NCBI GenBank assembly: GCA_030831135.1
Contig: JAURLR010000056.1
Location: 1 to 6,166, forward strand
Direction: 5' to 3'
DNA: 6,166 bases
DNA from: Alphaproteobacteria bacterium
GTDB lineage: Bacteria; Pseudomonadota; Alphaproteobacteria; UBA6615
Shown here: positions 1 through 4,307 of the stretch, one piece after another
Layout: each line of letters begins with the position of its first letter
Position numbering within the stretch: the stretch's first letter is position 1
Position numbers and translations under genes: made by a program
Notes under the pieces: generated by a model
What the model was told of the DNA's origin: nothing
Seen by the model: only the letters and a program-made list of their open reading frames with translations
Database searches by the model: none

Positions 1-342
1 ACCTGCACCCGTCGCACTGCCGTGCAGATCGTCGCTGCCGCTCGATCTTATGATGGCACCGGCCCCCAGAAAGCCAATCCCGCCGATCACACCCTGCATC
101 ACGCGGCCCACATTGACCGGGTCAATTCCGTTTGAACCGGCAGGACCGGACCCGAGCTGCAGAATGGTCATGGAGAAAAGACATGCGCCCAAGGACACAA
201 GCATGAAGGGCCGAAACCCCAGGGGCTTGTTCTTGATGGACCGGTCGAGCCCGACAAGAAACCCCAAACCGGCAGCCAGCAACAGGCGGAGCACCAGTTC
301 CCAGGTTTCGATAAAGTAGGATCCCAACAACTCGGGCATCAT
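1..342 (-). CDS. MgtC/SapB-family membrane protein (C-terminal part outside window)
   Basis: This is an inner-membrane protein of the MgtC/SapB family, whose founding member affects magnesium-limited growth and intracellular survival; the exact activity of most homologues is unsettled. The 114 visible residues include hydrophobic stretches at about 14-32, 44-62 and 78-98. The family signature GLDR is at 31-34 (usually GLER), and the glycine-rich motif GIGFLGAGAII is at 88-98, followed by HGSATGAG at 107-114. In full-length members this last motif leads into a further membrane segment, which here lies beyond the left edge. The start is one of two consecutive ATG codons (340-342 or 337-339), with a GAGGG about 8 bases upstream. 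Only 10 bases separate it from the stop of the anti-sigma-like gene, so the two are probably co-transcribed from the EcfG-type promoter at 627-652. Family assignment is firm; a role in stress is inferred from the promoter. Confidence 0.88.
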   Translation of the reverse strand, partial: MMPELLGSYFIETWELVLRLLLAAGLGFLVGLDRSIKNKPLGFRPFMLVSLGACLFSMTILQLGSGPAGSNGIDPVNVGRVMQGVIGGIGFLGAGAIIRSSGSDDLHGSATGAG

Positions 343-352
343 CTCGGCGCCC

Positions 353-583
353 TCAATCGCCAGCGGGCGAACCGCCGCCATTTTCGTTGCGCGCCCGGTT
401 CGACAAACCGCCACCAAACAATGCGCGAAGCATCTGATTCTGACGCTTGTAGGCCTCCACCACTCCGGCAATTTCAGAGTTCATTTCGAGAAAGGTTTCA
501 AACTCCTGCCGCCTTTGGCGGGACATGCGTCCATCCACATAGTCATGGACATCATCTTCGGTAAAGGGATCGTCCTTTTTCAT
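353..583 (-). CDS. Short anti-sigma-factor-like protein (N-terminal domain only)
   Basis: This 76-residue soluble protein resembles the cytoplasmic N-terminal domain of transmembrane anti-sigma factors. It has an acidic start followed by DDVHDYVDGRM (residues 10-20), then a charged helix, an alanine/valine-rich helix with EAYKRQNQMLRALFGG (43-58), and a polar glycine-rich tail. Family members are usually above 200 residues with a membrane segment and a periplasmic domain; none of that is present, and MgtC begins 10 bases after the stop, so no room for a lost C-terminus remains. No zinc-binding HxxxCxxC motif is seen. I chose the ATG at 581-583. An in-frame GTG at 608-610 would add nine residues but would sit only about 10 bases after the predicted transcription start. 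Neither start has a strong ribosome-binding site. A feedback role on a sigma factor is inference. It does not look like NepR, the usual EcfG anti-sigma factor. Confidence 0.72.
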   Translation of the reverse strand: MKKDDPFTEDDVHDYVDGRMSRQRRQEFETFLEMNSEIAGVVEAYKRQNQMLRALFGGGLSNRARNENGGGSPAGD

Positions 584-626
584 TGGCACCACAGCGGTCA
601 GAGTTGACACTCAAAACTACTCTGAC

Positions 627-652
627 AACGCAGGAGTGGCCATAGCTGTTCC
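627..652 (-). promoter_or_regulatory. EcfG-type (general stress response) promoter for the anti-sigma-like/mgtC pair
   Basis: Read on the minus strand, GGAAC (652-648) and CGTT (630-627) are separated by 17 bases, an exact match to the known EcfG consensus GGAAC-N16/17-CGTT. Transcription would begin near 619-620, giving a leader of roughly 35 bases to the ATG at 583. The match is seen directly; use by EcfG is inferred. Confidence 0.75.
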
Positions 653-756
653 ATGCAAGCTTTCCTGATGAAGGCACGGGATGGAACTGACGCGGCCTTG
701 TGCAGGTTAGAAATCAGGCCTTCGGTCAAAACCTGCAGGCGCGAAACGAGCCCAGG

Positions 757-781
757 GGAACAGATCGTCAGATCGGGCGTT
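757..781 (+). promoter_or_regulatory. EcfG-type (general stress response) promoter for entericidin/DUF1328
   Basis: GGAAC (757-761) and CGTT (778-781) are separated by 16 bases on the plus strand, an exact match to the EcfG consensus. Transcription would begin near 789, leaving a leader of about 45 bases before the entericidin ATG at 835. This excludes translation of entericidin from in-frame starts further upstream. Confidence 0.8.
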
Positions 782-785
782 TCAG

Positions 786-811
786 GTTCAACACCCCGTT
801 CGGGTGTGAAC
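786..811 (+). promoter_or_regulatory. Possible hairpin at the 5' end of the entericidin leader
   Basis: The arms GTTC (786-789) plus ACACCC (791-796) can pair with GGGTGT (802-807) plus GAAC (808-811), leaving one bulged A at 790 and a five-base loop. The structure lies at or just after the predicted transcription start of the EcfG-type promoter, so the mRNA could begin with a stem of up to ten base pairs. The complementarity is visible; a role in mRNA stability or translation is inference. Confidence 0.4.
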
Positions 812-834
812 GAAACCAACGATGGAGACTTGAA

Positions 835-981
835 ATGATCCGCCTCTACGACCTGCGAAAGATTATTGCCCTTTCGTTGATCGGCCTCGGCCTGATCGCG
901 CTGAGTGCCTGCAACACGGCCGAAGGATTTGGCGAAGACGTCGAAAACACAGGCGAAGCCATCCAGAAGGAATCGAAGTAA
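835..981 (+). CDS. Entericidin A/B-family lipoprotein
   Basis: This 48-residue lipoprotein is of the entericidin family, tiny membrane lipoproteins first described as a stress-controlled antidote/toxin pair in enterobacteria and common in proteobacterial stress regulons. It has a charged N-terminus (residues 1-9), a hydrophobic signal segment (10-22) and the lipobox LSAC with the lipidated cysteine at 26. The mature part then carries the family pattern of GxGEDVxNTGEAI at 33-43 and a lysine-rich end. The residue after the cysteine is Asn rather than Asp, which would favour outer-membrane sorting under the E. coli Lol rule. The ATG at 835 follows GGAG (824-827) with seven bases between. It lies downstream of an exact EcfG-type promoter and 32 bases before the DUF1328 gene, with which it probably shares a transcript. 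No second entericidin copy is present here, so whether it is toxin-like or protective cannot be told. Confidence 0.9.
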   Translation: MIRLYDLRKIIALSLIGLGLIALSACNTAEGFGEDVENTGEAIQKESK

Positions 982-1013
982 GGCACCATCACGAACCCCG
1001 GAAGGAGGCCACC

Positions 1014-1196
1014 ATGCTTGGATTGGCTATTTTCTTTTTCATCCTGGCGGTCATTGCCGCCGTCTTCGGATTTGGCGGTATTGCCGCCACGTCTGCAGGC
1101 ATCGCACAAATTCTGTTCGTGATCTTCCTGATCATCTTCGTGATCAGCGCTATTGCACATATCGCGAGAGGACGTCGCGGGCCACCGCCTGTATAG
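1014..1196 (+). CDS. DUF1328-family small membrane protein
   Basis: This 60-residue hydrophobic protein of the DUF1328 (YtjA-like) family has no established biochemical function. Two membrane segments are visible, at about residues 2-22 and 28-50, separated by a short glycine/alanine/threonine turn containing the family's typical GFGGIA (residues 19-24) and AGIAQILF (28-35). A basic, proline-ending cytoplasmic tail (RGRRGPPPV) follows. Length and motifs match the whole family, so the gene is complete. It has a very strong ribosome-binding site, AAGGAGG at 1002-1008, five bases before the ATG. It lies 32 bases after entericidin with no promoter seen between them, and a rho-independent terminator follows at 1226-1256, so the two form a stress-controlled unit. 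The pairing of entericidin and DUF1328 suggests an envelope function under stress; that is inference. Confidence 0.9.
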   Translation: MLGLAIFFFILAVIAAVFGFGGIAATSAGIAQILFVIFLIIFVISAIAHIARGRRGPPPV

Positions 1197-1225
1197 ACAG
1201 CAATCAATAGCTTGTTCGAAAGCGG

Positions 1226-1256
1226 AAAGGGCGGTCTGAAACAGACCGCCCTTTTG
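1226..1256 (+). terminator. Rho-independent terminator after DUF1328
   Basis: A perfect 13-base-pair stem (1226-1238 paired with 1242-1254, core GGGCGGTCTG / CAGACCGCCC) has an AAA triloop. The downstream arm ends in TTTT and is followed by GTTGT. It lies 29 bases after the DUF1328 stop. On the minus strand the stem starts with a run of A and is followed by a T-poor stretch, so it could stop the leftward dps transcript only weakly. Confidence 0.88.
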
Positions 1257-1288
1257 TTGTAACCACACCTGCGGGCATCTCCGCACCA

Positions 1289-1549
1289 TCAGCTACTACC
1301 CTCCCGCAAAGCCTCAATTTGGCGTGTCAGCTTGGCGGTTTCATCGGCAAGTTGCTCATGAGTCACGAACCAGTCCGCCCCGGTTTTCTCCTGCAACGCT
1401 TCCATGCCGGCTGAGAGAAATTCGTGACACCTGGAGAGTTCCTTCACTTCATCTCCCAGACGCGCGCGGGCGCGAAGCTCGTCGAGATGCGCGCCAAGTT
1501 CAGCAAGCCGCTCGGCGAGTTCGCGTACTTTTCGTTCTCCTTTGCGCAT
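1289..1549 (-). CDS. Hypothetical small coiled-coil protein downstream of dps
   Basis: I do not recognise this 86-residue protein. It is highly charged and almost entirely helical by composition. Leucine/valine heptad-like spacing runs through about residues 8-40 and again through 64-83, broken by a short segment (about 42-62) that contains ALQEKTGADWF. One cysteine is present at 41; there is no signal peptide and no membrane segment. It begins 21 bases after the dps stop on the same strand, so it is probably translated from the dps transcript and would share its stress control. Its ribosome-binding site is weak (only a GGG-rich stretch upstream of the ATG at 1547-1549), consistent with low or coupled translation. 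A coiled-coil dimer or a Dps partner is conceivable but unproven. A long open frame on the opposite strand here is a shadow and has no supporting signals. Confidence 0.7.
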   Translation of the reverse strand: MRKGERKVRELAERLAELGAHLDELRARARLGDEVKELSRCHEFLSAGMEALQEKTGADWFVTHEQLADETAKLTRQIEALREGSS

Positions 1550-1570
1550 GTCGAATACCCGGTTTCGCCG

Positions 1571-2083
1571 TTACTGGGCGACGATCGAGTTCAGCATCCA
1601 TGCAGCTTCTTCGTGAACGCCGATGCGCGCGGTCAGAAGGTCGGCGGTGTAAACGTCATCCGCCTGTTCGGCGACACTCACAGCCTTGCGCAGCTTTGCT
1701 GCCATCGTCTGGTGGTCTGCAGCAAGCTGTCCCACCATGTCCTGCGCGTCAGGCATGGTGCTCACATCCACATCGGCAACCGGGCTCGCCGCAACATAAT
1801 TCGCCAGCCCGCTCATTGCCGGGAAACCGATCGCCCGCACCCGTTCCGCAATCTGGTCGATCGCTGCGGCCAGGTCCTGATACTGCTCATCGGTCAGCTT
1901 GTGAATTCCATAGAATTGGGGTCCTGCCACATTCCAGTGGAATGCATGCGTCTTGGCGTAGAGCACATAGGTGCCGGCCAGGCTCTGGTTCAGCACATCA
2001 GCCAGACGGCGGCGATCGACTTTCTTTACACCGGTATCAACAGGAAGTTCCTCGGCGATAACATTCAATGTATTTTTACTCAT
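1571..2083 (-). CDS. dps: Dps-family ferritin-like DNA-protection protein
   Basis: Dps proteins form dodecameric shells that oxidise Fe(II) with hydrogen peroxide, store the iron, and in many species bind DNA, protecting it during starvation and oxidative stress. The 170-residue length is typical. All five ferroxidase ligands known from E. coli Dps align with the same spacing: His49 (in HWNV), His61, Asp65, Asp76 and Glu80 (in IAER). The N-terminal tail (residues 1-26) carries several lysines and arginines, as in DNA-binding members, although it also has acidic residues. The ATG at 2081-2083 is chosen because AGAGAGG lies five bases upstream. A longer in-frame start at 2149 would lie upstream of the transcription start predicted from the EcfG-type promoter at 2141-2165. 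The coiled-coil gene follows 21 bases downstream. Dps is a well-known member of alphaproteobacterial general stress regulons, which agrees with the promoter. Confidence 0.96.
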   Translation of the reverse strand: MSKNTLNVIAEELPVDTGVKKVDRRRLADVLNQSLAGTYVLYAKTHAFHWNVAGPQFYGIHKLTDEQYQDLAAAIDQIAERVRAIGFPAMSGLANYVAASPVADVDVSTMPDAQDMVGQLAADHQTMAAKLRKAVSVAEQADDVYTADLLTARIGVHEEAAWMLNSIVAQ

Positions 2084-2088
2084 GAAAA

Positions 2089-2095
2089 CCTCTCT
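2089..2095 (-). promoter_or_regulatory. Ribosome-binding site deciding the dps start
   Basis: The minus strand reads AGAGAGG here, five bases before the ATG at 2083. It supports the 170-residue Dps over the version starting at 2149, which lies upstream of the predicted transcript start. Confidence 0.8.
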
Positions 2096-2113
2096 ATGGG
2101 GGTTTGGGCTTTC

Positions 2114-2128
2114 GCGCGTCACACGCGC
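2114..2128 (-). promoter_or_regulatory. Possible hairpin at the 5' end of the dps leader
   Basis: GCGCGT (2114-2119) and ACGCGC (2123-2128) form a perfect six-base-pair GC-rich inverted repeat with a three-base loop. On the minus strand it begins within a few bases of the predicted dps transcription start (about 2133), so the transcript would open with a stable hairpin. The function is inferred only from position. Confidence 0.4.
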
Positions 2129-2134
2129 TTCTGG

Positions 2135-2149
2135 TTGTTCAACGAACAA
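2135..2149. repeat. Operator-like inverted repeat over the dps -10 element
   Basis: TTGTTC (2135-2140) and GAACAA (2144-2149) are perfect inverted arms separated by AAC. The repeat covers the CGTT -10 element of the dps EcfG-type promoter (2141-2144) and reaches towards the start site. This is where a repressor would act, but no regulator is known from this window and a chance origin is possible. Confidence 0.35.
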
Positions 2150-2165
2150 GTCGGCGCCGGGTTCC
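2141..2165 (-). promoter_or_regulatory. EcfG-type (general stress response) promoter for dps
   Basis: On the minus strand GGAAC (2165-2161) and CGTT (2144-2141) are separated by 16 bases, an exact consensus match. Transcription would begin near 2133, giving a leader of about 50 bases to the dps ATG. The promoter is arranged back-to-back with the plus-strand promoter at 2207-2231, with 41 bases between the two -35 elements. Confidence 0.82.
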
Positions 2166-2206
2166 CAATGGTTTCGCCCATGACGGCTTCAGAATCTGCG
2201 CCGGGT

Positions 2207-2231
2207 GGAACAAACCAGAGGCCCGCCCGTT
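2207..2231 (+). promoter_or_regulatory. EcfG-type (general stress response) promoter for the 42-residue membrane protein
   Basis: GGAAC (2207-2211) and CGTT (2228-2231) are separated by 16 bases on the plus strand, an exact consensus match. Transcription would begin near 2239, leaving a leader of about 48 bases before the ATG at 2287. Confidence 0.8.
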
Positions 2232-2245
2232 ACATCGACAACTGC

Positions 2246-2263
2246 ATTTTCCGATATTTTCCG
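2246..2263 (+). repeat. Two ATTTTCCG direct repeats in the leader of the small membrane protein gene
   Basis: ATTTTCCG occurs at 2246-2253 and 2256-2263, exactly ten bases apart, with a degenerate third copy (ATTTTCAG) at 2270-2277 that runs into the ribosome-binding site. It lies just after the predicted transcription start. The significance is unknown. Confidence 0.4.
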
Positions 2264-2275
2264 GCCCGTATTTTC

Positions 2276-2281
2276 AGGAGG
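2276..2281 (+). promoter_or_regulatory. Strong ribosome-binding site of the 42-residue gene
   Basis: A full AGGAGG lies five bases before the ATG at 2287. For such a small reading frame this is important evidence that it is translated. Confidence 0.85.
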
Positions 2282-2286
2282 TATTC

Positions 2287-2415
2287 ATGCAGACCAAGAT
2301 CGAAAGCACGGAAGCTCGTCAGGCCCGCAAGGGGTCTGGCGTCCGTTACATTCTGGGCGCATCCTTTGCGCTGGCGGTTCTGGCCATGATCCTGCTCATG
2401 CTGTTCTGGATGTGA
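2287..2415 (+). CDS. Small single-pass membrane protein (42 residues), function unknown
   Basis: I do not recognise a family. The protein has a polar, positively charged N-terminus (residues 1-20, with Lys4, Arg11, Arg14, Lys15 and Arg20) and one hydrophobic segment from about 21 to the end, finishing LMLFWM. The positive-inside rule puts the N-terminus in the cytoplasm. There is no cysteine, hence no lipobox, and no predicted cleavage site. Translation is well supported by a consensus AGGAGG at 2276-2281 and an exact EcfG-type promoter at 2207-2231, giving a leader of about 48 bases. The gene stands alone: 135 bases separate it from the CMD-like gene, and I see no clear terminator there. It shares a divergent control region with dps, so both should respond to the same signal. 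It may be a stress-induced membrane-active or regulatory peptide; this is inference. Confidence 0.8.
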   Translation: MQTKIESTEARQARKGSGVRYILGASFALAVLAMILLMLFWM

Positions 2416-2550
2416 TTTCTCTCGTTGCCCGCGCGGCGCAGAGGCTTACAGTCTTCTCGTAATTGGATATGCTGAGACATTGATGCGGCGAGCGGGCGCA
2501 CCTGTCCGCAAACCCGTCTGACGTCAAACACGTATCCCGGGGGACAGACC

Positions 2551-3105
2551 ATGCGCATAGCCGCGACCGATCCAGAAAAGCTCAACGCCGAACAGAAGAC
2601 GATTTATGACCGCATCGCGGGCGGCCCGCGTGGTCAAGTGCGCGGTCCTTACCACGCCTTTCTTCTGCACCCCGGTGTCTGCGAAGGCGTCGAGCGGATG
2701 GGGCACTATCTGCGGTTTGCCGCAATCCTTCCGGGCAATGTGCGTGAATTGGCCATTCTCGTGGTGGGCTGCCACTGGCGTTGTGAATTCGAATGGTTCG
2801 CGCATGCCCCCATCGCCATTCGCGAGGGCGTTTCCGAAGATGTGGTCGCCGCACTGGAAGCGGGCGAAACTCCGAACTTCACCGATGACACGGAAGCCGC
2901 CGTCTACAGCTTCGTCCGCACATTGCTGCAAACCAGCCGGATTGATCAGGCCGCCTATGACGACATCAAGGCACGCCTGGGTGAAGACGGAATCGTCGAA
3001 TTGATGGGGATCATGGGGCATTACACGGGCGTCGCCATGGCCCTGAACACATTCGAGATCGTCCCGCCGGATGGGGAACGCCCCAGCTTCGGCGATCAGG
3101 ACTAG
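2551..3105 (+). CDS. Carboxymuconolactone decarboxylase (CMD/AhpD superfamily)-like protein
   Basis: This 184-residue protein belongs to the CMD/AhpD superfamily, small helical proteins that include 4-carboxymuconolactone decarboxylases and alkylhydroperoxidase partners. The core carries RELAIL (65-70), then [17 protein letters not shown] (73-89) and a C-terminal [15 protein letters not shown] (155-169). True AhpD enzymes have a redox CxxCxxxH; here the cysteines are Cys74 and Cys78 (a CX3C spacing) with His85 further on. The HWxxxxEWxxHxP pattern is that of the non-peroxidase subgroup. A thiol peroxidase activity is therefore unlikely, and the actual substrate is unknown. The ATG at 2551 has GGGGGA six bases upstream. 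No EcfG-type promoter precedes it. Its end overlaps the end of the convergent thiolase gene by four bases, and no terminator can fit between them. Confidence 0.88.
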   Translation: MRIAATDPEKLNAEQKTIYDRIAGGPRGQVRGPYHAFLLHPGVCEGVERMGHYLRFAAILPGNVRELAILVVGCHWRCEFEWFAHAPIAIREGVSEDVVAALEAGETPNFTDDTEAAVYSFVRTLLQTSRIDQAAYDDIKARLGEDGIVELMGIMGHYTGVAMALNTFEIVPPDGERPSFGDQD

Positions 3106-4283
3106 AACACCTCGAACAACCCGGCAACGCCCATGCCGCCGCCGACACACATCGTGACGACGGCGTGCTTGGCGCCGCGCCGGTGCCCTTCGATCAGAGC
3201 ATGTCCGGTCATCCGGCTGCCGCTCATCCCGTAGGGGTGGCCGATGGAAATCGATCCGCCATCCACGTTGTATTTTTCGGGATCAATGCCAAGCGTGTCC
3301 CGGCAATACAGTGCCTGTACGGCAAAGGCCTCGTTGAGTTCCCAGAGATCGATGTCATCGACGGTCAAACCATTGCGCTCGAGCAGACGCGGAATGGCAA
3401 AGACCGGTCCGATTCCCATCTCGTCGGGTTCGCAACCCGATACGGCAAGCCCCATGAAACGGCCCAATGGCGCAAGACCGCGCTGCTCGGCCAATTTTTC
3501 GTCCATCACCACACAGGCACTCGCCCCGTCAGAAAGCTGGCTGGCATTGCCCGGCGTGACCGAACCGCCCTCACGCACGGCCTCCAGCGAGGCCAGACCT
3601 TCGGCATTTGTCGTCGGTCGATTGCACTCATCCTGCGTCAGCGTCACGGCTTCTTCAGTGATTTCACCGGTCTCCCGGTTTTTCACCTTCATCGTCGTCT
3701 CGACCGGCACGATTTCATCATCGAAACGGCCTGCCTGTTGGGCTGCGGCCGTGCGCATCTGGCTGGACAACGCATACTCGTCCTGTGCCGCACGGCTGAC
3801 ATTGTAGCGCCTGGCCACCGTTTCAGCGGTGTCGAGCATGACCATATAGATCTCGGGTTTCACCGCGCGAACATGATCATCCTCCACCCGCATATCGGCC
3901 TGATGCTCGGGTGGCAGGGCGCTGATGGATTCGATCCCGCCCGCCACGGCAACCGGCACCTTGTCAATCACGACACGGTTTGCGGCGATGGCAATCGACT
4001 GCAGCCCCGAGGAGCAGAATCGATTGATGGTTGCCGCCCCCGTCGTGACCGGCAGCCCCGCCCAAAGCGCGGCATGACGCGCAAAGTTCTGCCCGGTTGC
4101 ACCCTCTGGCATGGCGCACCCCATGATCAGGTCTTCGACTTCATCGGGGGCCACACCGGCACGTTCGACAGCGTTGCGGATCGCAAGACCACCCAGCTTG
4201 GCCGGGGTCGTGTTGTTGTAGGCCCCCCGATAGGCTTTGCCGATCGGGGTCCGCGCTGTGGCAACAATAACGGCACTGCTCAT
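3102..4283 (-). CDS. Thiolase (acetyl-CoA acyltransferase / acetyl-CoA acetyltransferase family)
   Basis: This is a 393-residue thiolase, the normal length. It catalyses CoA-dependent cleavage of 3-ketoacyl-CoA to acetyl-CoA and a shortened acyl-CoA, or the reverse condensation. All three catalytic elements are present: the nucleophile Cys90 in NRFCSSG, His349 in IGHPYGMSG, and the proton-shuttling Cys379 in [15 protein letters not shown] is at 317-324. The N-terminal [14 protein letters not shown] (7-20) is typical of the degradative FadA/acyltransferase type, so beta-oxidation-like cleavage is more likely than acetoacetyl-CoA synthesis, but the sequence does not settle this. The ATG at 4281-4283 has AAGGAG about seven bases upstream. 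The gene starts 24 bases after the YciI-like gene and is the last of the leftward set. Its TAG stop overlaps the stop of the CMD-like gene. The long open frame opposite it on the plus strand is a shadow. Confidence 0.95.
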   Translation of the reverse strand: MSSAVIVATARTPIGKAYRGAYNNTTPAKLGGLAIRNAVERAGVAPDEVEDLIMGCAMPEGATGQNFARHAALWAGLPVTTGAATINRFCSSGLQSIAIAANRVVIDKVPVAVAGGIESISALPPEHQADMRVEDDHVRAVKPEIYMVMLDTAETVARRYNVSRAAQDEYALSSQMRTAAAQQAGRFDDEIVPVETTMKVKNRETGEITEEAVTLTQDECNRPTTNAEGLASLEAVREGGSVTPGNASQLSDGASACVVMDEKLAEQRGLAPLGRFMGLAVSGCEPDEMGIGPVFAIPRLLERNGLTVDDIDLWELNEAFAVQALYCRDTLGIDPEKYNVDGGSISIGHPYGMSGSRMTGHALIEGHRRGAKHAVVTMCVGGGMGVAGLFEVF

Positions 4284-4307
4284 GATTTCGCTCCTTGGTG
4301 ACTCGGC

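Noticed and set aside
786..801. A pair of GTTC boxes that resembles the alphaproteobacterial LexA site GTTC-N7-GTTC
   Set aside because: The boxes at 786-789 and 798-801 are separated by eight bases, not seven, and the first box is better explained as part of the leader hairpin.
598..838. Short open frames on both strands in the gap between the anti-sigma-like gene and entericidin
   Set aside because: They overlap the two promoters and have no ribosome-binding sites or recognisable products.
2084..2149. A longer Dps with a 22-residue N-terminal extension starting at 2149
   Set aside because: The start would lie upstream of the predicted transcription start (about 2133), whereas the ATG at 2083 has a good ribosome-binding site.
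1424..2389. A 321-codon open frame on the plus strand opposite dps and the coiled-coil gene
   Set aside because: It runs across dps, its promoter region and part of the small membrane protein gene; the frame has no ribosome-binding site and no recognisable protein features.
2446..2473. A sigma-70-like promoter (TTACAG, 16 bases, TATGCT) before the CMD-like gene
   Set aside because: The match is weak in both elements, and such matches occur by chance; I could not identify the real promoter in the 135-base gap at 2416-2550.
2624..2805. AhpD-type alkylhydroperoxidase activity for the CMD-like protein
   Set aside because: Cys74 and Cys78 have three residues between them and His85 is too far away, so the CxxCxxxH redox site is not present.
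3165..4301. A 378-codon open frame on the plus strand opposite the thiolase gene
   Set aside because: The minus strand encodes a complete thiolase with all catalytic residues; the plus-strand translation has no recognisable domain and is a shadow of G+C-rich codon use.
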